NCBI GenBank assembly: GCA_964519015.1
Contig: CAZFHZ010000003.1
Location: 1 to 64,000, forward strand
From: CAZFHZ01 sp964519015
Lineage (GTDB): Bacteria > Blakebacterota > Blakebacteria > Blakebacterales > CAYUVJ01
Length of the DNA: 64,000 nucleotides
Reading direction: 5' to 3'
The notes under the pieces: generated by a model
What the model saw: only the letters and a program-made list of their open reading frames with translations
The model's database searches: none
What the model was told of the DNA's origin: nothing
Program-made: the position numbers and the translations under genes
Shown here: positions 35,484 to 44,035 of the stretch, one piece after another
Layout: each line of letters opens with the position of its first letter
Position numbering within the stretch: position 1 is the first letter of the stretch

Positions 35484-36110
35484 ATGGGATTCTGGGAACG
35501 CCTCAAGGGTTTTTTCCGGTCACCGGCGCGGGGCCGGCGTAGTCTGCGCGACCTCGATGAGGAGCAGATCCACGACCTGGTGACCGACAGTCTGGAGGAG
35601 ACCGAGGCGACCGCCGAGGTGGTCGCTCGGGCCCGGGACGCTCACGAGCGGGCCCGCGATCTGATGCGCCAGGGACTCTATCAGGAATCCCTAGATCGGT
35701 TCCAGGAGGCACTCCAGGCCTGGGAGGAACAGTCACGCATCTGCCGGGAGCATGGGTACCGCAACCTCTGGCGGGGTCGGGCCGAACGGATCGGGCGCGA
35801 GATGGAGAATCTGCGGATCGACCACCTCGACGTGCTCGATCCGGACAGTTTCCGGTGGCTGCACCGGCGCGCCCAGCTCCGTCTCGAGGGACTCCAGCGG
35901 GTGCTGGCGATGGGACGCGCTTCGGACGGGACCGGGGAGAGCGAGGTCTTCACCTCCTTCCCGGACCATCAGCGTGAGGAGGTCGGCTCACTCCTCTATC
36001 ACGCCCAGCAGCGCGGCTGGCTCGTCCGGCGGACCCACCAGGGGCGCTGGCGGCTTTTCACCCAACCGGAAGCCCCCGCTCCACCCGGGGGACAGGGGGA
36101 GGCCGGCTGA
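35484..36110 (+). CDS. Hypothetical protein with TPR-like region
   Basis: A 208-residue protein. It begins with an amphipathic basic segment (MGFWERLKGFFRSPARGRRS), continues with a helical stretch about 30-90 that has the alanine/tyrosine spacing of a TPR (ARDLMRQGLYQESLDRFQEA), and ends in a Pro/Gly-rich tail. GGAGGGG lies 4-5 bases before the ATG. Not recognised as a known family. It converges with the GGDEF gene, one base apart. Confidence 0.65.
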   Translation: MGFWERLKGFFRSPARGRRSLRDLDEEQIHDLVTDSLEETEATAEVVARARDAHERARDLMRQGLYQESLDRFQEALQAWEEQSRICREHGYRNLWRGRAERIGREMENLRIDHLDVLDPDSFRWLHRRAQLRLEGLQRVLAMGRASDGTGESEVFTSFPDHQREEVGSLLYHAQQRGWLVRRTHQGRWRLFTQPEAPAPPGGQGEAG

Positions 36111-36111
36111 C

Positions 36112-36984
36112 TCAGCTGCCCGCTACGGTGGTGTCCTCGAAGAGTTCGGTGCGGTCCCGTCCTTTCCCCTTGGCCTGGTAGAGGGCAGCGTCGGCGGCCG
36201 CCAGCAGGTCCTCGGGGCGCTGGAAGTTGCTGTTCACCGTGGACACCCCCACCGAGACGGTCACCTGGATGAACGTCCCCTCGCCCGCTTCCGTACCGGA
36301 GCGCCCGGCCGGTTCGAAGCCGCCCGATTCCAGCGGCCGGAAGCGCAGGTCGCGCACGAAGCCGCGGATGCGCTCCCCGGTGATGAGCGCCCCATCCAGC
36401 GGTGTCGAGGGGAGGACGCAGAGGAACTCTTCCCCCCCGTAGCGGCCGACCACGTCGATCTTTCGCAGTCGCTCTTTCAGGGTCGCCGCCACCTCGTGGA
36501 GCACCACGTCGCCGGCCAGGTGTCCCCACCGGTCGTTGACGTCCTTGAAGCGGTCGAGGTCGACCATGGCCAGGCTGAGCGGGAAACCGAACCGGCGCGC
36601 CTTCCAGAACTCCTCCTCGAGCAGGCGCATGACGGCGCGGCGGTTGAAGAGTCCGGTCAGTTCGTCGGTGTTGGCGAGCTGCTCCATCTCCTCCAATCGC
36701 ATGATCTCGTGGATGGTGCGGTAGGAGAAACGGACCACCAGCAGGATGAAGATGGCCGAGAGGAAGAAGACCTCGGCGGCTATCAGGTCCCGGTCGAAGG
36801 GTTGGTCGAGGACCAGGAAGACCAGGTAGACCGCGTACCCGACGGCGAAGAAGGCGATGAGGTTGCGGAGCGAGGGCCAGGGCCCCTGCTCCCTGAGCAT
36901 GTCGACGAGCCGCCCCGCCCGGCCGTAGGCGAAGAGCAGCAGGAGGAACCCCAAGGCGATGAGCAGCGCCGGGACTGTGAACAC
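36112..36984 (-). CDS. Membrane-bound diguanylate cyclase (GGDEF)
   Basis: A 290-residue protein with three membrane helices (about 3-21, 42-60 and 68-86) and a complete GGDEF domain that makes cyclic di-GMP. The active motif is GGEEF (183-187), and an inhibitory RxxD site (RKID, 174-177) sits exactly five residues before it, so product inhibition is expected. Start is GTG with AGGAG 7 bases upstream. The short membrane part has no recognised sensor domain. Confidence 0.93.
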   Translation of the reverse strand: MFTVPALLIALGFLLLLFAYGRAGRLVDMLREQGPWPSLRNLIAFFAVGYAVYLVFLVLDQPFDRDLIAAEVFFLSAIFILLVVRFSYRTIHEIMRLEEMEQLANTDELTGLFNRRAVMRLLEEEFWKARRFGFPLSLAMVDLDRFKDVNDRWGHLAGDVVLHEVAATLKERLRKIDVVGRYGGEEFLCVLPSTPLDGALITGERIRGFVRDLRFRPLESGGFEPAGRSGTEAGEGTFIQVTVSVGVSTVNSNFQRPEDLLAAADAALYQAKGKGRDRTELFEDTTVAGS

Positions 36985-37111
36985 CAGGCTCTCCTACCCC
37001 CCGGAGGGAGCCGATCTACGCTGGGATGTCCGGCCGGGAGGCCGGACCGCTCAGTGACGCCTGACAGTGTACTCAGCCCGTCCGACGCCGCAAGGCAGGA
37101 TCACGGATCGA

Positions 37112-37276
37112 TCAGCTGGCCCGGACCTCGGCCGGCACCTCTTCCCACTCCTCGCACTCCCGGTCGCGGCATTCCAGCGCCGGGGGGTGCTTCATGCATT
37201 CGCCCAGGCCGGCCTCGGGCGTGTAGAGCGGGACCCACCAGTAGCAGGTTTCGCAGGTATGCTCGACGCGCTTCAT
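37112..37276 (-). CDS. Small cysteine-rich protein
   Basis: A 54-residue protein (MKRVEHTCETCYWWVPLYTP at the start) with six cysteines, Cys8, 11, 27, 36 and 41 among them, in pairs suited to metal binding. GAGGGGG precedes the ATG and the gene starts 10 bases after the HTH gene stop, forming a two-gene operon. No family recognised. Confidence 0.6.
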   Translation of the reverse strand: MKRVEHTCETCYWWVPLYTPEAGLGECMKHPPALECRDRECEEWEEVPAEVRAS

Positions 37277-37286
37277 CACGCCCCCT

Positions 37287-37487
37287 CTACTGCGGTCTGG
37301 GTTTCGCCCGGCCGTCCCGGTGCTCCCGCTCCAGGTAGGCTCGGACTTCCTCCTCCTCGTACAGCTTCACGGAACCGGGTCCCGGGTCGACCGCCGGCTG
37401 AATATGACCGGCCTTGACCAGATAGTGGATATGCTGCCGGGTCACCCCGAACTTCCGCGAGAGCATACGGCTCGTGACCAGTCCCAC
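37287..37487 (-). CDS. Small MerR/excisionase-type helix-turn-helix protein
   Basis: A 66-residue DNA-binding protein consisting almost only of a winged helix: SRKFGVTRQHIHYLVKAGHI (residues 10-29) then a wing with VKLYEEEEVRAYLEREH. Start GTG 37487 has GGGAGG 7 bases upstream. Such proteins act as transcription factors or recombination directionality factors; no integrase is nearby. The promoter upstream lies in the region shared with divergent rhaA. Confidence 0.75.
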   Translation of the reverse strand: MGLVTSRMLSRKFGVTRQHIHYLVKAGHIQPAVDPGPGSVKLYEEEEVRAYLEREHRDGRAKPRPQ

Positions 37488-37594
37488 TCGGTATCCTCCC
37501 GCCCTGCTCGTCCTCGTCGGTGCGCCCGGTCCCGGCCGGGTGGAGGGCTCCGGGTTCGTACGGCGCACGCTCGATCCAGGGAACCAGCAAGTTG

Positions 37595-37624
37595 AGGATA
37601 CCATTATCCGTTTACGTCTGTCAA
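37595..37624 (-). promoter_or_regulatory. Promoter of the small HTH operon
   Basis: A TTGACA (37624-37619), an 18-base spacer and TATCCT (37600-37595) face the HTH gene. The interval is AT-richer than the surroundings and is shared with rhaA on the other strand. Confidence 0.5.
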
Positions 37625-37676
37625 GGAGCGGGGTAGAATGCCGTCGGGACCGGGAGCGGTGATCAAGGAGGCGGGT

Positions 37677-38948
37677 ATGGATCCGACGAAGCGGATCGAG
37701 GAGAGCTACCGGCTGGCCCGGGAGCGTTACGCGATGCTCGGAGTGGACACCGAGGACGCACTCCGGCGGCTGGCCCGCCTTCGGGTCTCCCTTCCCTGCT
37801 GGCAGGGGGACGATGTGGGCGGATTCGAGCGCCCCGGGGGGACGCTGGAAGGCAGCGGCCTCTTCGCCACCGGTGGTTATCCGGGTCGCGCCCGTACCGT
37901 GGAGGAACTGCGGAGCGATCTCGACCGGGCGCTCCGTCTGCTCCCCGGCCGCCACCGGGTGAACCTGCACGCCTGCTATCTGGAGAACGGCGGTCGGTTC
38001 GTGGAGCGGGATGCGATCGGCCTCGAGCACTTCCAGGGCTGGATCGACTGGGCCGGTGAACGCGGCCTGGGGCTCGACTTCAATCCCACCTTCTTCGCCC
38101 ACCCCAGGGCCGCCGACGGATTCACCCTCAGCCACCCCGATCCCGGGATCCGCGGATTCTGGATCGCCCACGGTGTGGCCTGCCGTCGGATCGCGGCCGG
38201 GATGGGGGTGCAATTGGGCACACCCTGTGTCATGAACGTCTGGGTCCCGGACGGCTGGAAGGACACCCCCGTGGACCGCCGGGGCCCACGGGAACGGCTG
38301 ACGGTCTCCCTCGACACGCTCTTCACCGAGCCGTTCGGGACCGACCGGCTGAAGGACTCGGTCGAATCGAAACTCTTCGGTCTCGGTTCGGAGAGTTATG
38401 TGGCCGGTTCCTGGGAGTTCTATCTCGGCTACGCCATCACCCGCCGTAAACTGCTCTGCATCGACACCGGTCACTTCCACCCGACCGAGGAAATCCCGGA
38501 CAAGCTCAGCGCGGTCCTGGGCTGCCTGGACGAGGTCCTGCTGCATGTGAGCCGGGGAGTACGGTGGGACAGCGACCATGTCGTGACCTTCTCCGACAGC
38601 CTGCGATCACTGACCGGTGAACTCGTGCGCGGGGATTACCTGGAGCGCGTCCACCTCGGGCTCGACTACTTCGATGCCAGTATCAACCGGGTGGCGGCCT
38701 GGGTGATCGGTTCCCGCAACCTGCTCAAGGCCCTGTTGGCCGCGCTGCTCGAACCGCAGACCCGCCTGCGGACCCTGGAGGAGGAGGGAGACCTGACCGG
38801 GCGGTTGGCCCTGCTCGAGGAACTCCCGACCCTGCCTCTGGGTGCGGTCTGGGACCACTGGTGCCGGCGCAATGAGGTGCCGGTCGGGGCCGACTGGCTG
38901 GAGGAGGTGCGGGCCTACGAGCGGGATGTGATGGCACGACGCGGGTGA
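37677..38948 (+). CDS. rhaA: L-rhamnose isomerase
   Basis: A 423-residue metal-dependent isomerase converting L-rhamnose to L-rhamnulose. The diagnostic motif CWQGDDVGGFE is at 41-51, and the barrel carries the expected acidic/histidine motifs (LGLDFNPTFFAHP, CIDTGHFHPTE). Full family length. Start ATG 37677 follows AAGGAGG by 6 bases. No rhamnulokinase or aldolase is linked, so the rest of the pathway must be elsewhere. The divergent HTH protein is a candidate regulator by position only. Confidence 0.93.
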   Translation: MDPTKRIEESYRLARERYAMLGVDTEDALRRLARLRVSLPCWQGDDVGGFERPGGTLEGSGLFATGGYPGRARTVEELRSDLDRALRLLPGRHRVNLHACYLENGGRFVERDAIGLEHFQGWIDWAGERGLGLDFNPTFFAHPRAADGFTLSHPDPGIRGFWIAHGVACRRIAAGMGVQLGTPCVMNVWVPDGWKDTPVDRRGPRERLTVSLDTLFTEPFGTDRLKDSVESKLFGLGSESYVAGSWEFYLGYAITRRKLLCIDTGHFHPTEEIPDKLSAVLGCLDEVLLHVSRGVRWDSDHVVTFSDSLRSLTGELVRGDYLERVHLGLDYFDASINRVAAWVIGSRNLLKALLAALLEPQTRLRTLEEEGDLTGRLALLEELPTLPLGAVWDHWCRRNEVPVGADWLEEVRAYERDVMARRG

Positions 38949-39032
38949 CACCCCCCTACGCGTCGATCAACGGATCATCTCGAACGACCCTGTTGTGCTC
39001 GTGATACAGGGGCGGCGAATCCAGTCTATCAG

Positions 39033-39078
39033 AAAATGTAAGCTCCCACTCGCAATCCGGCGGACGGCGGGTGGGAGC
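39033..39078 (-). terminator. Terminator of tRNA-Pro(CGG)
   Basis: On the minus strand an 8-base stem GCTCCCAC / GTGGGAGC (39078-39071 and 39049-39042) is followed by TTACATTTT. It begins 9 bases after the tRNA 3' end. Confidence 0.7.
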
Positions 39079-39087
39079 GATCGATCC

Positions 39088-39164
<77 letters not shown>

Positions 39165-39239
39165 ACGATACAGAGCTAACTAATCTAAGCGACCAACGGT
39201 CCCGCGCCACTACTACTCCTGGTTTCCCGGGGCGTGACT

Positions 39240-40448
39240 TCAGGCGTTGTCCGCCTCCACGGCCGCCACGAGCTGCTCCTGGATCTCGGGCAGGGCATCG
39301 GCCACCCGGTTCCAGTTCGGGATCTGGGCGCCGCCGGTCGGCTCCGCCATGAAACCTTCCCCGCCCAGACGCAGACCCTGCAGGAAGGTCTCCACCGCCA
39401 ACCCCTCGGCGTGACGGTCGAATTTCAGCCCGTTGATGGCCGCATCCCCGGCGTATTTGACGATCGTGTCCTGGGCGGTTCGCAGGTAGGCCACTTCCAG
39501 GCTGCGGAAGAAACCGTCCCCGAAGACGATCCCTTCGCTGGCCAGGGTGTGGAAGATGCTGCCCGAGATGTCGATGCACATCTTCAACAGACCCTTCTTC
39601 GGATCGTCGGGCGAGAGCGGCTGGTGCTTGTGCTCGTAGTTCACCGCCAGGTCGACCTGGCAGACCCGCTTGGGGCTCGTGTTCCGGTAGACCTCGGCCA
39701 GGGTGCCGACCTCCAAACCCCAGCCGGCCGGGATACGGTTCAGCCTCGCCAGGTCGGTGGTCAGGGCGATCTCCCCCGAGAGGGGATACCGGAAGTCGTC
39801 CAGGTAGACCAAAAAAGGCTCATGACCGATCAGCTCGATCAGGGCGCGGATCAGGGGGGAGACGAAGAGCCGGGTGACCCGCCCGTACATCCGGTCGGTG
39901 ATCCGCGCGTAGTAGCCCTTCGAGAACTCGAAGGCGAGATGAAGGTCCATGAGCGGATAGGCGAGCCGGGCGAGCAGACCCCGCTCATAGCTGAGGATGT
40001 CGCAGTCGTGGACCGCGATCACATCCGAGGTCCCACGCCCCAGGACGTAGCCATAGGCCAGCCAGACCGAGCGCCCCTTGCCGTCCTCACCGACGTACAG
40101 GTCGTTTCCTTCCATCGTGCGGAGCACATCCTGGACGCCCGGGGAGTCCACCCAGAGGATGTTGACCGGTTCCGGCAGCCGGCGCATGACGTCGCGGGCG
40201 GCCTGGAACTGGGTCCGGTCGGCCCGCCCGAGCACCAGCACGATGTCGTGCAGATACCTCACCCCTTCGAGCTCCGCCACGATCCGGGGAAGGGCCTTCC
40301 CTTCGAATTCCGCGTAGAGCGCCGGCAGCACCAGACTCAGTCGCTGATGCCGGGCCAGGTGTTCGAGACTCTTCTCCAGCTCCGGCAGGGCGATGGTGTC
40401 GTGCCAGTGGAACGTGGAGATCACGTTGCTCTGGTAGAAATCTCCCAC
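39240..40448 (-). CDS. GT81-type glucosyl/mannosyl-3-phosphoglycerate synthase
   Basis: A 402-residue GT-A glycosyltransferase that likely transfers a sugar from a nucleotide donor to 3-phosphoglycerate. The nucleotide-binding motif is HDCDIL (His147-Asp148-Cys149-Asp150), preceded by GKGRSVWLAYGYVLGRG. Start GTG 40448 has AAGGAGG 6-7 bases upstream; the longer open frame to the right is shadow. The adjacent phosphatase gene supports a two-step glucosylglycerate or mannosylglycerate pathway, a compatible solute in salt- or heat-stressed microbes. The sugar donor cannot be decided from sequence. Confidence 0.83.
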   Translation of the reverse strand: MGDFYQSNVISTFHWHDTIALPELEKSLEHLARHQRLSLVLPALYAEFEGKALPRIVAELEGVRYLHDIVLVLGRADRTQFQAARDVMRRLPEPVNILWVDSPGVQDVLRTMEGNDLYVGEDGKGRSVWLAYGYVLGRGTSDVIAVHDCDILSYERGLLARLAYPLMDLHLAFEFSKGYYARITDRMYGRVTRLFVSPLIRALIELIGHEPFLVYLDDFRYPLSGEIALTTDLARLNRIPAGWGLEVGTLAEVYRNTSPKRVCQVDLAVNYEHKHQPLSPDDPKKGLLKMCIDISGSIFHTLASEGIVFGDGFFRSLEVAYLRTAQDTIVKYAGDAAINGLKFDRHAEGLAVETFLQGLRLGGEGFMAEPTGGAQIPNWNRVADALPEIQEQLVAAVEADNA

Positions 40449-40527
40449 GACAGGCCTCCTTGAGGGGGCGGATAAGTAGAATGACAGGCCCGCAGCGGGA
40501 TGTTCAAGGAAAACCGGGTCTGGAGGA

Positions 40528-41391
40528 TCAGTCGGGCAGGCGAGCCAGGACCGCTTCGTTCCACCCGGCCGGGCCGATACCGGAGGTCCGCTCCAGTCCG
40601 GCCACATCGTCAATGGGAGCCCAGGTCCCGTCGTGACGGCGGACCAGCACCCCCTCGTCGGCGGCGGCGAGCATCTCGCGGTCGTTGAGCGAATCCCCCA
40701 ACGCCACACTCCGCCAGCCTCCCTCCCCGGCACCCGGGGCGGTCTGCTGCACCAGCCGGAGAGCGTCTCCCTTGGTATGCTCCCCCTGCAGATGGAAGAA
40801 GCGGTCGCCGAGGGTGAACTGCATTCCCCCCTCTTCCGCCGCGGCCGCCCGGAAGGCGGCGAGTAGGGCGAGCCTGCCCTCCTCACCCCCCTCGGCTCCG
40901 GTCACCACGAAGGGTTCGGAGAAGGTACGGGCCTGCGCCTGACGGGCCTGGGACTCGGTCAGACCCGTCCGCACCACCACCTCGGCGATCGGCATCTCGG
41001 CCAACCCCCGCACCCGGATATCCAGCCGGGCGGCCAGGTCGGCCAGCCGCGCGATGAGTTCGGTCCGCGGGCGTCCCAGGATGACGCCCACCCGGCCGCC
41101 TTCCTCCTCCCGAAGCGGCCGGCCCTCCTCCACCGCCCACTGCCGTAACCCGGCGGCGAAGGGATGGTCTCCCGGCACGAAGATGGCGGCGCCGTTCTCA
41201 ACGATACCGGGTCCCTCCAGTCCGAGGCGGTCCATGATCGGAACCAGTTCCTCGAGGGCCTTGCTGGTGGCCGGGATGACCGGCACCCCGATCCGGCGGC
41301 AGCGCTCCAGCGCAGGGGCGGCCGCCGCCGCACTGTAGTCGTGGTAGTCGAGCAGGGTGCCGTCGAGGTCGGTGAAGAGGAGCAGTCGCAT
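40528..41391 (-). CDS. Mannosyl-3-phosphoglycerate phosphatase-like HAD hydrolase
   Basis: A 287-residue HAD-superfamily phosphatase of the Cof/MPGP type. Nucleophile and acid are Asp8 and Asp10 in FTDLDGTLLDYHDYS; motif II is PATSK, and the C-terminal GDSLNDREML holds the metal-binding aspartates. It should remove the phosphate from the product of the neighbouring GT81 enzyme. ATG 41391 lies 5 bases after the upstream stop; its SD is weak, so translation probably depends on coupling. Confidence 0.85.
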   Translation of the reverse strand: MRLLLFTDLDGTLLDYHDYSAAAAAPALERCRRIGVPVIPATSKALEELVPIMDRLGLEGPGIVENGAAIFVPGDHPFAAGLRQWAVEEGRPLREEEGGRVGVILGRPRTELIARLADLAARLDIRVRGLAEMPIAEVVVRTGLTESQARQAQARTFSEPFVVTGAEGGEEGRLALLAAFRAAAAEEGGMQFTLGDRFFHLQGEHTKGDALRLVQQTAPGAGEGGWRSVALGDSLNDREMLAAADEGVLVRRHDGTWAPIDDVAGLERTSGIGPAGWNEAVLARLPD

Positions 41392-41396
41392 CGTGC

Positions 41397-41870
41397 TCAG
41401 ACCGGGCGGGTGAACAGGCGCAGGCCGCCGATCACGCCGAGGGCGGCCAGGGTCACCACCACCCCGGCAATCGCCACCCCGGCCATGATGGCCGGCAGGG
41501 CGTAACGGCGGCGGATCTTGAACAGGTAGGCGGCCACACAGCCGGTCCAGGCACCGGTGACCGGTAAGGGCACGGCCACGAAGAGCATCAGGCCGAGGGC
41601 TTCGTAGCGCTCCACCAGGGCGCTGCGGCTCCGCGTGCGCTCGAACAGCCAGGTGAAGAAGCGGTCCATGAGCGGCCACCGCCGGAGCAGCCGTTCGAGC
41701 GGTCCGAGCAGCCAGAGGATGGGTAGCACCGGGATGAGGTTCCCGAGCACCGCCAACAGATAGGCGGTGCTCCAGTGAAGTCCCCCGACCCAGAGCGCCC
41801 AGGGGATGGCCCCGCGCAGCTCGCTCACCGGCAGCATTGCGATCAGCACGGTCAGCAGGGCAGGCGACAT
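41397..41870 (-). CDS. Small multidrug export-type membrane protein (COG2426)
   Basis: A 157-residue integral membrane protein with about four hydrophobic helices and the family pattern ISELRGAIPWAL (here VSELRGAIPWAL) followed by GNLIPVLPILWLL. The name comes from the family; transport has not been shown for most members. ATG 41870 is one base after the pcm stop. Confidence 0.8.
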   Translation of the reverse strand: MSPALLTVLIAMLPVSELRGAIPWALWVGGLHWSTAYLLAVLGNLIPVLPILWLLGPLERLLRRWPLMDRFFTWLFERTRSRSALVERYEALGLMLFVAVPLPVTGAWTGCVAAYLFKIRRRYALPAIMAGVAIAGVVVTLAALGVIGGLRLFTRPV

Positions 41871-41871
41871 C

Positions 41872-42546
41872 TCAGCCGTTCTCCGAAGGCCAGCCATGCC
41901 GTCCAACCAGCGGGACGAAGGTGCAGCCCACATCATCCCGGGCGCTGATCGCCGCTCCCTGGCGGGTCACGATCTTGAGCTGCTGGAACTCGGCTCCTCC
42001 GACCGGGATGACCAGTCTTCCCCCCTCGGGGAGGAGCTGATCACTGAGCGGCTGGGGGATCTCCGGGCTGCCGGCCGTCACCACGACGGCATCGAAGGGG
42101 GCGAAGGCGCTCCAGCCAATGGTCCCGTCGCCGATCCGCAGGGCGATGTTGTGGATGCCCAGCTCCTCCCAGACCCGGCGGGCCTTCATGGCCAGGGCGG
42201 GATGGCGCTCCACGGTGAAGACATTGCGGGCAATCCGGGCCAGAACGGCGGCCTGGTAGCCCGAGCCGGTCCCGATCTCGAGTACCTTCTCCCCCCCCTT
42301 CAGGGCCAGGCACTGGGTCATGAGCGCGACCATGTAGGGTTGGCTGATGGTCTGACCGTTACCGATAGGAAGGGGATGGTCGCCGTAGGCGCGCGGGGCC
42401 AGCGCCTTGTCGACGAAGAGGTGTCGGGGTACCTCCCGCATCGCCTGGAGCACCTTGAAGTCGGTGATGCCGCGCTTGAGGAGCTGCTCCTCCACCATGC
42501 GCTCCCGGTCGAGCGCGAAACGGTCGGTGCCGGCCGGACCGGTCAT
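41872..42546 (-). CDS. pcm: Protein-L-isoaspartate O-methyltransferase
   Basis: A 224-residue repair enzyme that methylates isoaspartyl residues using SAM. Motif I VLEIGTGSGYQ is at 88-98, and the post-motif PFDAVVVTAG and LPEGGRLVIPVG are typical. ATG at 42546 overlaps the surE stop (ATGA). The surE-pcm pairing is conserved in many bacteria, which supports both calls. Confidence 0.95.
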   Translation of the reverse strand: MTGPAGTDRFALDRERMVEEQLLKRGITDFKVLQAMREVPRHLFVDKALAPRAYGDHPLPIGNGQTISQPYMVALMTQCLALKGGEKVLEIGTGSGYQAAVLARIARNVFTVERHPALAMKARRVWEELGIHNIALRIGDGTIGWSAFAPFDAVVVTAGSPEIPQPLSDQLLPEGGRLVIPVGGAEFQQLKIVTRQGAAISARDDVGCTFVPLVGRHGWPSENG

Positions 42547-43379
42547 CCGCCCGCGGTGTCGCCGCCGGCCTGCGGCGGCCCGAGACGTTCCAGATCCCAG
42601 CTGCGCACTCGTTCCAGATCCCAGCTGCGCACTCGTTCCAGTCCCTCCTCGTGGGTCCAGTCGAGCCGCAGGGGGGCGACGCTGATGAAACCGTCTTCGA
42701 TAGCCTGGAAATCGGAATCCGCCCCACCCTCCCAGGTCGGGTCCTGACCGCCGATCCAGTAGTAGGGGCGTCCCCGCGGATCGGTGTTGTGGAAGATCCC
42801 TTCGCGGAAGACCCGACGGCCGAGCCGGCACACCCGGATGCCGCGGGCCGACCCGGGCATACCGGCGGGCACGTTCACATTGAGCAGGTAGCCCCCCATC
42901 CCCTCCTCGGCCAGCATCCGTTCCACCACGGTGACCGACACTTCGGCTGCCTGGCGGAAATCGAACGCCCCATCGGCGTCCGGGGCCAGGCTGATCGCCA
43001 CCGAACGGGCGCCCAGCAGGGTGCCCTCCACGGCGGCGGCCACCGTCCCGGAGTAGATGACGTCGTCCCCCAGGTTGCTCCCCTGGTTGATCCCGCTCAC
43101 CACCACATCCGGCCGGCGGGGGAGCAGCCCGTGCATGCTGAGCATCACACAGTCGGTGGGAGTGCCGTCGACGGCGAATCGCCCCGCTCCCATCGGTACC
43201 ATCCGCAACGGATGATGGAGCGTGAGGGCGTGACTGGCCGCCGACTGTTCCCGGTCGGGGGCGACCACGACTGTCCCCCAGTGGGCGGAGAGCGCTTCCT
43301 CGAGGGCGAGCAGACCGGTGGCGTGGATGCCGTCGTCATTGGTGAGGAGGATGAGGATATCGGAGGCTGTGCGGCTCAC
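42543..43379 (-). CDS. surE: 5'/3'-nucleotidase SurE
   Basis: A 278-residue survival protein that dephosphorylates nucleoside monophosphates. The metal site Asp15-Asp16 lies in LLTNDDGIHATG, with SGINQGSNLGDDVIYSGT further on. Start GTG 43379 follows GGGGGAGACAGG. The C-terminus holds a duplicated octapeptide RVRSWDLE encoded by a 24-base tandem repeat, outside the conserved core. Confidence 0.95.
   Translation of the reverse strand: MSRTASDILILLTNDDGIHATGLLALEEALSAHWGTVVVAPDREQSAASHALTLHHPLRMVPMGAGRFAVDGTPTDCVMLSMHGLLPRRPDVVVSGINQGSNLGDDVIYSGTVAAAVEGTLLGARSVAISLAPDADGAFDFRQAAEVSVTVVERMLAEEGMGGYLLNVNVPAGMPGSARGIRVCRLGRRVFREGIFHNTDPRGRPYYWIGGQDPTWEGGADSDFQAIEDGFISVAPLRLDWTHEEGLERVRSWDLERVRSWDLERLGPPQAGGDTAGG
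42587..42641. repeat. 24-base tandem repeat in the 3' end of surE
   Basis: Two exact copies (42587-42610 and 42611-42634) plus seven bases of a third, each starting GTTCCAGATCCCAGCTGCGC on the plus strand. It is in frame and adds eight residues per unit to SurE, so length could vary between strains. Confidence 0.85.
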
Positions 43380-43407
43380 GGGACCTGTCTCCCCCGGTCG
43401 GGGGAAT

Positions 43408-43458
43408 GGAAAAGGGCGCGATCCGCGGGGACCTGGAAGCCCACCGGGGACCCGCCCT
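43408..43458 (-). terminator. Terminator of tRNA-Pro(GGG)
   Basis: On the minus strand AGGGCG (43458-43453) pairs with CGCCCT (43418-43413), followed by TTTTCC. The loop is long (34 bases) with internal pairing. It lies shortly downstream of the tRNA and upstream of surE. Confidence 0.45.
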
Positions 43459-43475
43459 GCAAGGATTGCAAGAAT

Positions 43476-43552
<77 letters not shown>

Positions 43553-43563
43553 ACAGACTCGGT

Positions 43564-43591
43564 AAATTAGGTCGACCATCCCAATCCGCAA
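43564..43591 (-). promoter_or_regulatory. Possible promoter of tRNA-Pro(GGG)
   Basis: TTGCGG (43591-43586), a 16-base spacer and TAATTT (43569-43564) directly precede the tRNA. The match is moderate. Confidence 0.4.
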
Positions 43592-43594
43592 GTC

Positions 43595-44032
43595 CTAACG
43601 GCCCTTCAGGCCGGTGCCGGTGGCGCCCCGGGCACGCCGACCCCGCCCCCCCCCTTTCTCGACCGGCAGGACGTCTCCCGGCAACTCGTCCACCATGCGG
43701 ATGACATCCCGGATGTCCTCCCGGACACTCCGGAGCAGGTCGAGGATCCGGACCTCTTCGAACCCCAGTTCGAGCTGTTCGAGATAGGATTCCGAGGCCT
43801 GCAGGAGCTGGCGGCGCGCTCCTTCGATGGTGAAGCGGTCGTGATACAGGAGCTTCTTGATGAGGAAGAGGAGCTTGATGTCCTTCTCCCGGTAGGCGCG
43901 GTTCCCCCCCCGGTTCTTCATGGGCCGGAGCACCCCGAACTCCGTCTCCCAGTAACGGAGCACGTGAGGTTCCAGACCGGTGATCTCGGCCACCTCCGAG
44001 ATGCTGTAGTAGACCTTGCCGACCTTGGTCAC
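43595..44032 (-). CDS. MerR-family transcriptional regulator
   Basis: A 145-residue regulator with an N-terminal MerR winged helix (YYSISEVAEITGLEPHVLRYWE, residues 8-29 in two parts: YYSISEVAEITGLE and PHVLRYWE; then RNRGGNRAYREKDI-like wing) and a coiled-coil dimerisation region to about 120. The basic Gly/Arg tail is low-complexity. No metal-binding cysteines are present. GTG start 44032, 3 bases after the gpsA stop, with AGGGGG upstream. This short MerR type often sits among housekeeping genes; its ligand is unknown. Confidence 0.88.
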   Translation of the reverse strand: MTKVGKVYYSISEVAEITGLEPHVLRYWETEFGVLRPMKNRGGNRAYREKDIKLLFLIKKLLYHDRFTIEGARRQLLQASESYLEQLELGFEEVRILDLLRSVREDIRDVIRMVDELPGDVLPVEKGGGRGRRARGATGTGLKGR

Positions 44033-44035
44033 GCC

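Noticed and set aside
42587..42641. CRISPR-like repeat
   Set aside because: The repeat is directly tandem with no spacers, has only 2.3 copies and is in frame within surE.
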